A stretch of 64,000 nucleotides of DNA. Source: an uncultured Bacteroidales bacterium (GTDB lineage: Bacteria > Bacteroidota > Bacteroidia > Bacteroidales > Paludibacteraceae). Position numbers and translations under genes: made by a program. Position 1 is the stretch's first letter, and every line of letters starts with the position of its first letter. This document shows, one piece after another, positions 34,073 to 42,134 of this stretch. The stretch is taken from positions 1 through 64,000 of the forward strand of contig CAMNCW010000041.1 of NCBI GenBank assembly GCA_946534715.1, in the 5' to 3' direction. The notes under the pieces were generated by a model. The model searched no databases, was not told where the DNA came from, and saw only the letters and a program-made list of their open reading frames with translations.

Positions 34073-35188
34073 TTATTTTTGTTTTAAGTTATATTTATCA
34101 ATAATCGTGCCGTTTTGTACCACAAAAGCGCCGGGGTTCGCGCGAACGACCGTTTTTAGTGTTACGGGGTCGATTGTGCAGAATGCCTGTTCCGCCGTCT
34201 CTTCGTCCATGCCCATTTCAGCGGCGAACGCATAAATATCGTCTTCGCCCGAGCCGGTCAGGAAATAGATCGGTAAACCTTCATTGGTCATTTGCTCATA
34301 CATCTTCACGGCTTTGGCGGCTTGCTCGCGGTCGGTCTTTTTGAGGTCGTACATCGCAATGAGCGTCACCGGCTCTTCGGATTCGAGAATGTCATACGTG
34401 ATATCGTCGAAGTTCATGGTCAGGATCTCAAAGTCATGGATCGGTGCTTCGTAACCTTTCTTGACGAGCACGGATTTCTGGTCCACGAATTTCCAATCGG
34501 GGTCGCCTTTGGGGTAGTTCTCCAAGGTGAACTCCTGCTGCACGCCGTCTTTCTCGTAGATGAGGGTCGTCTCGTAAACATCCGGCTCGGCGTCTTCGGG
34601 AATTTCCATTAACTGAGGGATGTTGTTGCCGATCTTGTACGGTCTGAAATCCATCAGTGGCAGGTGGTGATAGGTGTATTCCATCAGCCCGAAGCCGGCA
34701 AGGAACGTGACGACGGCAATGCTCAGTTCCATTTGCCACACAAAAGTCTGCGGGATCGCTTTGCGGCAAACAAGCAGCACAACGACGAGAGACAGCAACA
34801 CCACGTTTTTCCAGAAGGTCTGCCAGTTCGTCAGCACCAAGGCGTCGCCGAAACAGCCGCAGTCTGATACGGGATTAGTCAGCGCGATCCACAGCGTGAG
34901 GGGCGTCATCACCAGATAGAAAGCGAGGGTGAGCCAGCTTGTCCATTGCGTGCGTACATTAAAGAGCATGCACGCGCCCAAGACCAATTCCGTGGAGATG
35001 AGCGCAATCGCCGCCACTTCCGCCAAAGGCAGCAAGTCCGTGAAGAAACCGCCGAAGGCTTTGAGATAGTCTTCTATCTTATAGACGGTGCCTAACGGGT
35101 CGATGGCTTTGACGAAGCCTGAAAAGAGGAATGTGAGCGCCAATAACGTCCGCGCGCAACTTCCTATTATATGTTTTGATTTTTTCAT
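34073..35188 (-). CDS. DoxX/MauE-like membrane protein with thioredoxin-like C-terminus (BT_3928 family)
   Basis: A 371-residue inner-membrane protein. The first half has four or five helices of the DoxX/MauE type (TLLALTFLFSGFVKAIDPLGT, with NPVSDCGCFGDALVLTNWQTFWKN between helices). The second half is periplasmic and thioredoxin-like (TLIAMYDLKKTDREQAAKAV, IYFLTGSGEDD, FCTIDPVTLKTVVRANPG). It lacks a classical CxxC in that domain, but the DCGCFGD loop supplies Cys pairs. A role in disulphide or redox homeostasis is inferred. The gene is regularly linked to DUF1599 and tpiA in Bacteroidales. Confidence 0.87.
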   Translation of the reverse strand: MKKSKHIIGSCARTLLALTFLFSGFVKAIDPLGTVYKIEDYLKAFGGFFTDLLPLAEVAAIALISTELVLGACMLFNVRTQWTSWLTLAFYLVMTPLTLWIALTNPVSDCGCFGDALVLTNWQTFWKNVVLLSLVVVLLVCRKAIPQTFVWQMELSIAVVTFLAGFGLMEYTYHHLPLMDFRPYKIGNNIPQLMEIPEDAEPDVYETTLIYEKDGVQQEFTLENYPKGDPDWKFVDQKSVLVKKGYEAPIHDFEILTMNFDDITYDILESEEPVTLIAMYDLKKTDREQAAKAVKMYEQMTNEGLPIYFLTGSGEDDIYAFAAEMGMDEETAEQAFCTIDPVTLKTVVRANPGAFVVQNGTIIDKYNLKQK

Positions 35189-35287
35189 GTCTATCTATAA
35201 TTATCAATTTTTTCGCCCCTCTTTCGCGGGTATTTCGCGGGTATTTCGCGGGTCTTTCGGGATGTCAATTGTCAATTATCAATTTTC
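35189..35287 (-). repeat. DUF1599-DoxX junction: 11-bp tandem repeat between AATTG-type repeats
   Basis: Three GGGTATTTCGC-type 11-bp units (35228, 35239, 35250) are flanked on both sides by ATTATCAATTTT / GTCAATTATCAATTTT sequence. The outer part provides the TGA of the DUF1599 gene. The same 11-bp array lies at 5065-5119. Confidence 0.9.
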
Positions 35288-35815
35288 ATAGTGAATCAAA
35301 TCAAAAATTGCGTAATTGATTATATCGAAATAGTTGCCTTCCACGCCTTCGGAAGAGATGGTTTTGCCGTCATGGGCGATGATGGTCTTGATGCGGATGA
35401 TCTTCGCGAGGATCAAATCTACGATCCCTTCTTTCGACATCTCTCTCCATGCCTCGCCGTAGTCGTGATTCTTGCGGAGCATCAGTTCTTTGGCTTCTTT
35501 GAGCACCTGGTCATACAGCCCGGTCGCCTCCTCGCTGCTCATGTCAATTGAGTCGGCATAGCCCTTGCGGTCTTGGATAATCGCCATAACGCCGTAGTTG
35601 ACCACGGCGCGGAGGTTGCCTTCTATATCATCGCCCACAAGGCTCACGCCCGTCTCCTGACGTTGACGGATATTACAGATCTTGATGTATAACTGGTCGG
35701 TAATGCCGTGCAGACGGAAGATCCGCCATGAGGGACCGTAGTCCTTCATTTTGTCGATAAATATCGCGCGGCATTGAGCAGTTACTTGATCAAATTGTTT
35801 ATTAGTATCAGCCAT
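35279..35815 (-). CDS. DUF1599 protein (nucleotide modification associated domain 1)
   Basis: A 178-residue protein with two similar DUF1599 halves. The first contains FIDKMKDYGPSWRIFR (about 19-34) and the second ELMLRKNHDYGEAWREM (about 113-129); each is followed by a DLI/QLYIKICNIR-type helix and a GD/EGN-x-x-D/RAVVNYG segment. The family is related to all-alpha NTP pyrophosphohydrolases and is conserved in Bacteroidota beside DoxX-like and tpiA genes, but its substrate is unknown to me. Start and stop are both framed by junction repeats. Confidence 0.9.
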   Translation of the reverse strand: MADTNKQFDQVTAQCRAIFIDKMKDYGPSWRIFRLHGITDQLYIKICNIRQRQETGVSLVGDDIEGNLRAVVNYGVMAIIQDRKGYADSIDMSSEEATGLYDQVLKEAKELMLRKNHDYGEAWREMSKEGIVDLILAKIIRIKTIIAHDGKTISSEGVEGNYFDIINYAIFDLIHYEN

Positions 35816-35816
35816 A

Positions 35817-35859
35817 ACGATTTAACAGCTTAACGATTTAACAGTTTAACAATTTAACG
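35817..35859 (-). repeat. hisS-DUF1599 junction repeat reaching into hisS
   Basis: Plus strand units of AACGATTT, AACAGCTT, AACGATTT, AACAGTTT, AACAATTT (8 nt). The array runs from 1 base before the DUF1599 ATG into the last six hisS codons, so HisS ends KLLNC and stops at TAA within the repeat. Confidence 0.92.
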
Positions 35860-37220
35860 AGCTCCCCGAGCTCCACCAATTTCTGTTCGCCGGAGGTCAT
35901 GTTTTTGAGCATTACCTTGTTCTGCGCCATTTCGTCACCGCCTACAATCGCCACGAACGGGATCTGTTTGGTGTCGGCGTAGCCCATCTGTTTCTTCATC
36001 TTTGCGGGTTCGGGATAAACTTCCACGGCAATGCCGTTGGCGCGCAGCTCTTTTGCCCAGCGGAGCGCATAACGCAGCTCGTCCTGTCCGAAAGCAGCGA
36101 AGAGTACTTGGGTAGAAGACTGTAACGCCGCAGGGAAAAGGTTCAGTTCGGTCAGTACATCGTAGATACGATCCGCGCCGAAGGAGATACCCACACCGGA
36201 TACGTTCGGCAGACCGAAAATACCCGTTAAGTTATCGTACCTTCCGCCGCCGGTGATAGAACCGATCTGTGCGTCCAGCGCCTTGACCTCGAAGATCGCG
36301 CCGGTGTAATAATTCAGTCCGCGGGCGAGACAGAGGTCCAAATCAATGGAGAACCCCTCTCCGGAAGGTTCTACGGACGACCACTGGGCGTCCGATCGAG
36401 CAGAGCTCTTCACCCGCTCAAGGGAGGAAGTTGTGGCCTCAACTAAACTGAATATCTCTTCCATCTCGGCGACACCCTTCAAACCGATCTCGCTGGTGGC
36501 GAGGATGGTTTTGAGAGCTGTGAGTTTTTCTAATGTGGAGCCGTTGAGATTAAGAATCGGTTGCAACGCCTCTACCTGTTCATCGCTCAGGCCGCGTTCT
36601 TTGAGTTCGGCATTCACTGCCTCTACACCGATCTTGTCGAGTTTGTCAATTGCCACGGTGATATCCACGATCTTATCCGGTGCACCGATCACTTCGGCAA
36701 TACCGGCAAGGATCTTGCGGTTATTAATGTGCAGACATACACGGATGCCCAAACGGCGATAAACCTCCTCCACGATCTGGATAAGCTCCAATTCGCCGAT
36801 CAGACTGTCCGAGCCGATTACATCCACATCGCATTGATAGAACTCGCGGTAGCGGCCTTTCTGCGGTCTGTCGGCGCGCCATACAGGCTGTATCTGAAAG
36901 CGTTTGAAGGGGAAAGCAATCTCCTCGCGGTGTTGCACCACGTAGCGCGCAAACGGAACGGTCAGGTCATAACGCAGACCTTTCTCCGGCGCTGATGCGG
37001 CTTTCTCACCGCTGTTCTGAATACGGAACAGCAGTTTGTCGCCTTCCTCTCCGTACTTACCCATCAGGGTACCGATGTTCTCCATTGCCGGCGTTTCAAT
37101 CTGCTGAAAACCATACAGACCGAACACGGAACGAATGGTGTCAAAAATATAATTACGGCGTGCCATTTCGAGTTGTCCGAAATCACGTGTGCCTTTTGGA
37201 ATACTGGGTTTCTGTGCCAT
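35838..37220 (-). CDS. hisS: Histidyl-tRNA synthetase
   Basis: A class II synthetase, 460 residues. Motif 2 lies in [27 protein letters not shown]. The histidine-specific [17 protein letters not shown] and motif 3 [13 protein letters not shown] with [12 protein letters not shown] are clear, as is the C-terminal anticodon-binding domain ([19 protein letters not shown]). The very C-terminus (VKLLNC) is encoded by the junction repeat. The segment [12 protein letters not shown] before the histidine A motif has no counterpart that I remember in homologues. Confidence 0.96.
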   Translation of the reverse strand: MAQKPSIPKGTRDFGQLEMARRNYIFDTIRSVFGLYGFQQIETPAMENIGTLMGKYGEEGDKLLFRIQNSGEKAASAPEKGLRYDLTVPFARYVVQHREEIAFPFKRFQIQPVWRADRPQKGRYREFYQCDVDVIGSDSLIGELELIQIVEEVYRRLGIRVCLHINNRKILAGIAEVIGAPDKIVDITVAIDKLDKIGVEAVNAELKERGLSDEQVEALQPILNLNGSTLEKLTALKTILATSEIGLKGVAEMEEIFSLVEATTSSLERVKSSARSDAQWSSVEPSGEGFSIDLDLCLARGLNYYTGAIFEVKALDAQIGSITGGGRYDNLTGIFGLPNVSGVGISFGADRIYDVLTELNLFPAALQSSTQVLFAAFGQDELRYALRWAKELRANGIAVEVYPEPAKMKKQMGYADTKQIPFVAIVGGDEMAQNKVMLKNMTSGEQKLVELGELVKLLNC

Positions 37221-37263
37221 AATATCAATTCACAATTTACAATTCACAATTTTCAATTTTCAA
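37221..37263 (-). repeat. waaA-hisS junction repeat (ACAATTT/ACAATTC units)
   Basis: Plus strand AATATCAATTCACAATTT, ACAATTCACAATTT and TCAATTTTCAA. It begins immediately beside the hisS ATG and contains the waaA TGA (37253-37255), so WaaA ends FEN. Confidence 0.9.
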
Positions 37264-38506
37264 ATATCTCTTTATAGATTTTATCCGTAGCCCCTAATTC
37301 GCTCTGTACGTATTCTGCGGCTTTGGCGCCGATCTCGGTATGTTGCTCCAACGCGGTGTTGAGGGCGGTTTCTGTCTCTTTGTAGTTGCGGATGCTGCGT
37401 GCGGCGCCGGCGGCGATCAGTCCTTTCGCCTCGCGGAAATGCCGGTAGTTCGGTCCGAAGATCACCGGCATGCCGTACACCGCCGCCTCGATCGTGTTAT
37501 GGATGCCGACCCCGAAACCGCCGCCGATATACGCCGTTTGCCCGAAGCGGTAGATGGAGGACAGCAGTCCCATGGTGTCTATCAGCAGGATGCGTGCATG
37601 ACGGATAGCGTTCTGCCGGGCAGCGGGGGACAGGGCGGATAAGGTCGTGTAACGCAGCGCCTGACCTTGGAACAAATTGAAGATCAGATGCAGGTGCTCC
37701 TCGTCTATCTCGTGCGGCACAACGATCAGTTTGGTCGTCTGGTTCAAGTCGTTCGCCATGTACTCAGCCAGCAACGCCTCATCTTTCGGCCATGTACTGC
37801 CGGCAACGATCACGCGCTCGCATCCATCGGTGAACTGTGCTACCGGGATCAGCCGCGGGTCGTCTTCTTTGAGCCCGGACTTGACGTCCATCACCCGGTC
37901 AAAACGGGTGTCGCCGGCTACGGAGACTTGTGTCACTCCGTGACGTTTAAGCAGCTCCAACGACTCCTCGTCCTGCACGTAAATATGGCTCAGACAACGG
38001 AGCACCGACAAATACCATTTGCCGTACCACCGGAAGAAAATCTGCCCGGGGCGGAAGATAGCGGAAACAGAGTAGGCGGGTACACCTTGCTTTTTCAATT
38101 CGCGCAGGTATGCCGGCCAGAACTCGTATTTGACGAAAATAGCCATCTTCGGCTGCAAAGCCTGAATGAACTGTCCGGCATTCTTGCGGGTAGGGAAAGG
38201 CAGATAGAGCACTCCGTCCGCCAGCGGGTAGTTCTTCCTCGCCTCATAGCCGGAAGGAGAGAAGAACGTCACGACGATTTTGATACCCTCCTTGTTCGCT
38301 TTGAGCCGTTCGATAAGCGGACGGGCTTGCTCGAACTCACCCACTGAAGAGGCATGAATCCATATCGCATTCTTGGGCAACATGCGCCCGTGAACGCTCA
38401 CGCTGCCGTTCTGATAAGCTATCCCTTTCTGCCCCTCAATGATCTGACGAGCCTTCTTATGCCCGAACAGGGATGCAAGCCATATTATGAAAAAATAGAT
38501 ATACAT
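37253..38506 (-). CDS. waaA: 3-deoxy-D-manno-octulosonic acid (Kdo) transferase
   Basis: WaaA attaches Kdo to lipid A precursor at the inner membrane. From ATG 38506 (MYIYFFIIWLASLFG, an N-terminal membrane anchor) the protein has 417 residues. An ATG seven codons upstream lies in the -7 promoter box and is rejected. Family motifs include IWIHASSVGEFEQARPLIE (about 50-68), KYEFWPAYLRELKKQGVP, AGSTWPKDEALL and GGGFGVGIHNTIEAAVYGMPVIFGP near the C-terminus. It is the promoter-proximal gene of the run that extends to rsgA. Confidence 0.93.
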   Translation of the reverse strand: MYIYFFIIWLASLFGHKKARQIIEGQKGIAYQNGSVSVHGRMLPKNAIWIHASSVGEFEQARPLIERLKANKEGIKIVVTFFSPSGYEARKNYPLADGVLYLPFPTRKNAGQFIQALQPKMAIFVKYEFWPAYLRELKKQGVPAYSVSAIFRPGQIFFRWYGKWYLSVLRCLSHIYVQDEESLELLKRHGVTQVSVAGDTRFDRVMDVKSGLKEDDPRLIPVAQFTDGCERVIVAGSTWPKDEALLAEYMANDLNQTTKLIVVPHEIDEEHLHLIFNLFQGQALRYTTLSALSPAARQNAIRHARILLIDTMGLLSSIYRFGQTAYIGGGFGVGIHNTIEAAVYGMPVIFGPNYRHFREAKGLIAAGAARSIRNYKETETALNTALEQHTEIGAKAAEYVQSELGATDKIYKEIFEN

Positions 38507-38524
38507 AGTTTTCAAAAAAGCGCG

Positions 38525-38556
38525 CAAAGTTACAAAAAAATCTCGACATACGCAAA
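38525..38556 (-). promoter_or_regulatory. Promoter of the waaA-to-rsgA run
   Basis: Minus strand TTTG (38553-38556), 20-nt spacer CGTATGTCGAGATTTTTTTG, TAACTTTG (38525-38532). Immediately next to the divergent tsaD promoter. Confidence 0.82.
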
Positions 38557-38560
38557 TTTA

Positions 38561-38592
38561 TTTGCATATTTGCAAAAAAAATACTACCTTTG
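38561..38592 (+). promoter_or_regulatory. Promoter of tsaD
   Basis: TTTG (38561-38564), 20-nt spacer CATATTTGCAAAAAAAATAC, TACCTTTG (38585-38592). Confidence 0.85.
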
Positions 38593-38610
38593 CACCCGAT
38601 TTTGATAAAA

Positions 38611-39660
38611 ATGATGAAAAAACCAGTTGTAATACTTGCTATTGAGTCCAGTTGTGACGATACTTCGTCGGCTGTGATAGTAGATGGAATATTGCGGAGT
38701 AACGTCATTGCTTCGCAAAAAGTGCATGAGGAATATGGCGGTGTAGTGCCGGAGTTGGCGAGCCGTGCGCACCAGCAGAATATCCTGCCGGTAGTGGACA
38801 CGGCGCTCAAACGCGCCGGAGTGAAGAAAGAGGATATTAGCGCGATCGCTTTTACACGCGGACCGGGGCTGTTGGGTTCGCTCTTAGTGGGTACGTCTTT
38901 TGCCAAGGGCTTGGCGCTCTCGCTGCGGGTACCGCTCATTGACGTGAACCACCTTCAGGGGCACGTTCTGGCGCATTTCGTGGAGGACGGTTCGGGCTTG
39001 AAGCATCCCTCTTTCCCCTTCCTGTGTTTGTTGGTCAGCGGCGGAAACAGCCAGATCGTCCTTGTGCGTGCGTATAATAATATGGAGATTATCGGTCAGA
39101 CGATCGACGATGCAGCCGGCGAAGCGTTCGACAAGTGCGCGAAGGTGTTGGGCTTGCCGTACCCCGGTGGACCGTGGATCGACAAATTGGCAAAAGCGGG
39201 CGACCCGGACAAGTATCCTTTCGCCAAACCGAATATCAAGGGCTACGACTATTCCTTCTCGGGGCTCAAGACCTCGTTCCTCTATACGCTCCGTGACCTG
39301 CTCAAAGCCAATGGGGTAGAGACCATCGATGAGTTGGCGCAGAAGATCCCGAACCTGCGGGAAAACATGTGTGCATCGCTGCAGGCGACGGTGGTGGATA
39401 TACTGATGCGCAAACTCAAAAAGGCGGCGCAGGATCTGAAAATCACGCAGGTAGCGGTAGCCGGAGGTGTTTCTGCCAATAGTGCGCTCAGACAGGCGTT
39501 TGTCGATTATGGCAAAAAATACCATTGGGAGGTGTTCATTCCGCCGTTCTCTTTCACTACCGACAATGCCGCCATGGTCTGCCAAGCCGGCTATTTCAAA
39601 TATCTCGACAGCGATTTCTGCGCCATGGACGAAGTGCCGTTCGCGAAAACCACCATTTGA
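38611..39660 (+). CDS. tsaD: tRNA N6-threonylcarbamoyladenosine synthase TsaD
   Basis: TsaD transfers the threonylcarbamoyl group to A37 of ANN-decoding tRNAs. From ATG 38611 (or the next codon, 38614) it has about 349 residues. Motifs are LAIESSCDDTSSAVI, VPELASRAHQQNILP, the metal-binding VNHLQGHVLAHF (HxxxH) and LVSGGNSQIVLV with VAGGVSANSALR. A TTG further upstream lies in the promoter. It is followed after 6 bases by the exosortase-like gene. In this window the related mtaB (ms2t6A synthesis) acts on the same tRNA position. Confidence 0.96.
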   Translation: MMKKPVVILAIESSCDDTSSAVIVDGILRSNVIASQKVHEEYGGVVPELASRAHQQNILPVVDTALKRAGVKKEDISAIAFTRGPGLLGSLLVGTSFAKGLALSLRVPLIDVNHLQGHVLAHFVEDGSGLKHPSFPFLCLLVSGGNSQIVLVRAYNNMEIIGQTIDDAAGEAFDKCAKVLGLPYPGGPWIDKLAKAGDPDKYPFAKPNIKGYDYSFSGLKTSFLYTLRDLLKANGVETIDELAQKIPNLRENMCASLQATVVDILMRKLKKAAQDLKITQVAVAGGVSANSALRQAFVDYGKKYHWEVFIPPFSFTTDNAAMVCQAGYFKYLDSDFCAMDEVPFAKTTI

Positions 39661-39666
39661 AAAACA

Positions 39667-40263
39667 ATGAGCAAACTACAAAAAATAAAAGAAATCTTGA
39701 CACCCTATAGCGACGTGATCATTTTTATGGTCACGTTGCTGGCTGCTAATTATTTCTGGAAATTTACGATGCTCGGAGACGAGAGCGGCGAACAAGTAAC
39801 ATGGTTTGGGCTTGATTTGACGGCTTTCTTTGAGGCGGTGACGGTTCATGTGACGGCGATGGTCTATCGCTTTGTTTCCCTTTTCCGCGATACGGCGTAC
39901 AGGGTGAATGATGTCACGATTCGTTTCCTCTCGGGTTCGGGCACTTCCATTGTTTGGGGCTGTACGGGTATCAAGCAGAGTTTCATCTTCTTTTGGCTCA
40001 TCCTCACCGTCCGACCTGTCAGAATTCAAATCTCCAATCTCAAATTTCAGATAGCGAAGCTGCTTTATATCCCCGCGGGGTGGCTTTGTTGCTATCTGTT
40101 CAATATCCTGCGGATAGGACTCATTACGCTTTTCATGGAGTTTCATCCGTCGTGGTTTCCACTCCTGCACGATTGGATTTTCAAGTACCTCTTTTATTTC
40201 ATGCTTTTTTGTCTCTGGTGGTTCTTTGTTGAAAAGATAAGACACGTTGCTTTAAAGCGCTGA
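39667..40263 (+). CDS. Exosortase/archaeosortase-family transpeptidase
   Basis: A 198-residue multi-helix membrane protein with the exosortase catalytic triad in order: Cys99 (VWGCTGIKQS), Arg149 (FNILRIGLI) and His168 (PLLHDWIFKY). Such enzymes cleave C-terminal CTERM-type sorting signals of exported proteins. Between Cys99 and Arg149 about 12 residues (RIQISNLKFQIA, 119-130) are encoded by a CAAATCTC-type repeat, where homologues carry a short hydrophobic loop. The gene follows tsaD closely, and its last 65 bases overlap the 3' end of the antiporter gene on the opposite strand. No target protein is evident nearby. Confidence 0.85.
   Translation: MSKLQKIKEILTPYSDVIIFMVTLLAANYFWKFTMLGDESGEQVTWFGLDLTAFFEAVTVHVTAMVYRFVSLFRDTAYRVNDVTIRFLSGSGTSIVWGCTGIKQSFIFFWLILTVRPVRIQISNLKFQIAKLLYIPAGWLCCYLFNILRIGLITLFMEFHPSWFPLLHDWIFKYLFYFMLFCLWWFFVEKIRHVALKR
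40021..40050 (+). repeat. 7-nt repeat (AATCTCA family) in frame in the exosortase gene
   Basis: ATTCAAATCTCCAATCTC followed by AAATTTCAG consists of 7-nt units related to AATCTCA. It interrupts a hydrophobic segment of the protein. Confidence 0.65.
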
Positions 40264-42064
40264 TTATTTTCCATGTCTTGGAAGCCTGTGTAGTGTCTCC
40301 GGTCAGCAGGTCGGGGACGTCTGCACCGATGGCTTGCTCCGGATAGACGATCATGTAACTATGGTCGCTGAAGAACCGTTCCACCATCGTCGGCACTTGT
40401 TCGAACAAGGGGTTGTAGGAAGGTGTGGAGGGACGGGCATTGAGCATAATAATCAAGTCGTCCGGCTGCATCTGTTTGGCGATCATCAGTACGTCTTCCC
40501 AATTCTCCATTTCCCGGTAAGCCGCACGGAGGTATTTGCCTTTACGACGGCAGAAAGCCTGCAGTACGCGCTGGGTGTCCTCGTTGGTATAGAATACCAC
40601 TTTCGCGCCTATCTGACTGCTCAGACGGCGCACAAGACCGAAACAGGTAATGAAATCATGCTCTTTCTCGGCATAACGGGGAATAGCCACCAACAGCCTC
40701 GAAATGGTATTGATCGGCTGTGAGGGGTGATAGATCAGCGCGGCTTTGTGCTGGTGGTGAATAGCACGTATCGCATCGCTCCATTCGCTCTCGGATGCAA
40801 TCTCCGGCTTGTGCAGTTCCGCTAATTCGCTTAACTCATGCAGCTCGTAATGGCGGTTTTCCGCCACACTCATCATGAGCCATTCGTTGTCCGTTTTCTC
40901 GCTCTCCATGCGCGCTTCCTCTTGCAATGCCAGCTGTTTGGCGGCGTACTCCGTAACGAACGAAGCCGAAGTGCAGAGTACCAGGATCATCACCACCGAC
41001 GCATTCAGGATCTCCGCTGTGAAGATACCGGTCTGATAACCGATCGTCACAATAGCTAACGTACCGGCGGCGGTCGCGTGCGTCAGACCGAAGATCATCT
41101 GACGCTCCGTGCGTTGCAAGCCGAAGTTCTTCTGCGCCAAGTACGCTGCGAGCCATTTGCCGGCTAATTTGGTAACGATCATCACTACGGCGATACTGAT
41201 CGTCAGCCAACCCTCCCACAGCAGCGATATATCAATCAGCAGACCAACACCGATCAGGAACAGCGGTACGAAGATCGTATTGCCCACAAAATTGATGCGT
41301 TGCATCACCGGGCTCAGATTCGGTACCAGACGGTTCAGCGAAGCGCCGCAGATAAACGCACCTAAAATCCCCTCCAAACCGCTCCAATCGGCTAACAGCG
41401 CCGAACAGATGATCATGATCATTACAATGAGGAAACCGCTCGTGGCATCCGTCCAACGTTTGAAGAACCGCTGCGCAAGCCATGGGAAAAGCCAGATAAT
41501 CACCCCCAAGGTCACCGCCACCTTTCCGGCGGACGCCCAGAACGAGAGCTCCTGTCCGTCCGACCCCCCGCGGAGGATCGCTAACACCAACAGCGAAAGG
41601 GAAATCGAGATCATCGTGCCGCCGATGGCGATATTCACGGCGTTGTTTTTCTGCACGCCGTAACGACCCACAATAGGGTAGGTCATGAGCGTGTGGCTTC
41701 CGTACATCGCACCTAACAGCGCGCAGGTCTTCCATGAATAGCCGAATAGAAGGCTCGTGAAAAGACCCAAAAGAAACGGAAAAAGGAATGAATACAGACC
41801 GAAAACGATGGACTTACCCCTTTGCTGGCGAAAATCATTTATATCCACCTCGATACCCGCCTGCGCCATGATATAGAGCATGCCTAATTTGCCCAGGGTC
41901 TGAATAGAACTGCCGTCACTGCCCAGACCCAGACAACACGGACCGGCTATAATGCCCGCAGCAATAAAACCCACAATACTCGGTATTCGGATCTTGCGGC
42001 AGATCATGGGCATGAATAAGATCGTTGCCAGGATCAGTGCTATTATGCCTAACGAATTGCTCAT
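40199..42064 (-). CDS. CPA2-type cation:proton antiporter with C-terminal USP-like region
   Basis: A 621-residue membrane protein. The N-terminal 380 residues form the Kef/NhaP-like transporter (IPSIVGFIAAGIIAGPCCLG, MLYIMAQAGIEVDINDFR, LLADWSGLEGILGAFICGASL, FGLTHATAAGTLAIVTIGY). The cytoplasmic C-terminus (about 430-621) resembles universal stress protein-type domains (LVAIPRYAEKEHDFITCF, PDDLIIMLNARPSTP). A Na+/H+ or K+/H+ exchange role is likely. It follows uvrA across a repeat-filled junction and overlaps the exosortase gene tail to tail by 65 bases. Confidence 0.9.
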   Translation of the reverse strand: MSNSLGIIALILATILFMPMICRKIRIPSIVGFIAAGIIAGPCCLGLGSDGSSIQTLGKLGMLYIMAQAGIEVDINDFRQQRGKSIVFGLYSFLFPFLLGLFTSLLFGYSWKTCALLGAMYGSHTLMTYPIVGRYGVQKNNAVNIAIGGTMISISLSLLVLAILRGGSDGQELSFWASAGKVAVTLGVIIWLFPWLAQRFFKRWTDATSGFLIVMIMIICSALLADWSGLEGILGAFICGASLNRLVPNLSPVMQRINFVGNTIFVPLFLIGVGLLIDISLLWEGWLTISIAVVMIVTKLAGKWLAAYLAQKNFGLQRTERQMIFGLTHATAAGTLAIVTIGYQTGIFTAEILNASVVMILVLCTSASFVTEYAAKQLALQEEARMESEKTDNEWLMMSVAENRHYELHELSELAELHKPEIASESEWSDAIRAIHHQHKAALIYHPSQPINTISRLLVAIPRYAEKEHDFITCFGLVRRLSSQIGAKVVFYTNEDTQRVLQAFCRRKGKYLRAAYREMENWEDVLMIAKQMQPDDLIIMLNARPSTPSYNPLFEQVPTMVERFFSDHSYMIVYPEQAIGADVPDLLTGDTTQASKTWKIISALKQRVLSFQQRTTRDKKA

Positions 42065-42134
42065 ACAATTTACAATTCTTAGCCCTAAAGGGCACGATTA
42101 TTTGGCAGAGCCAAATTTTCACAATTCACAATTA
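42065..42134 (-). repeat. uvrA-antiporter junction: AATTG-type repeats around two mini-hairpins
   Basis: Between the uvrA TAA and the antiporter ATG the minus strand reads ATAATTGTGAATTGTG, then TTTGGCTCTGCCAAA (perfect hairpin), then GCCCTTTAGGGC (perfect hairpin), then AAGAATTGTAAATTGT. The AATTGT units flank the hairpins on both sides. Confidence 0.92.

Noticed and set aside
36340..36415. GC-rich palindromic element inside hisS (segment [12 protein letters not shown])
   Set aside because: Some inverted C/T and G/A blocks are seen, but the pattern is weak and total HisS length is near normal, so it is not listed as a repeat.
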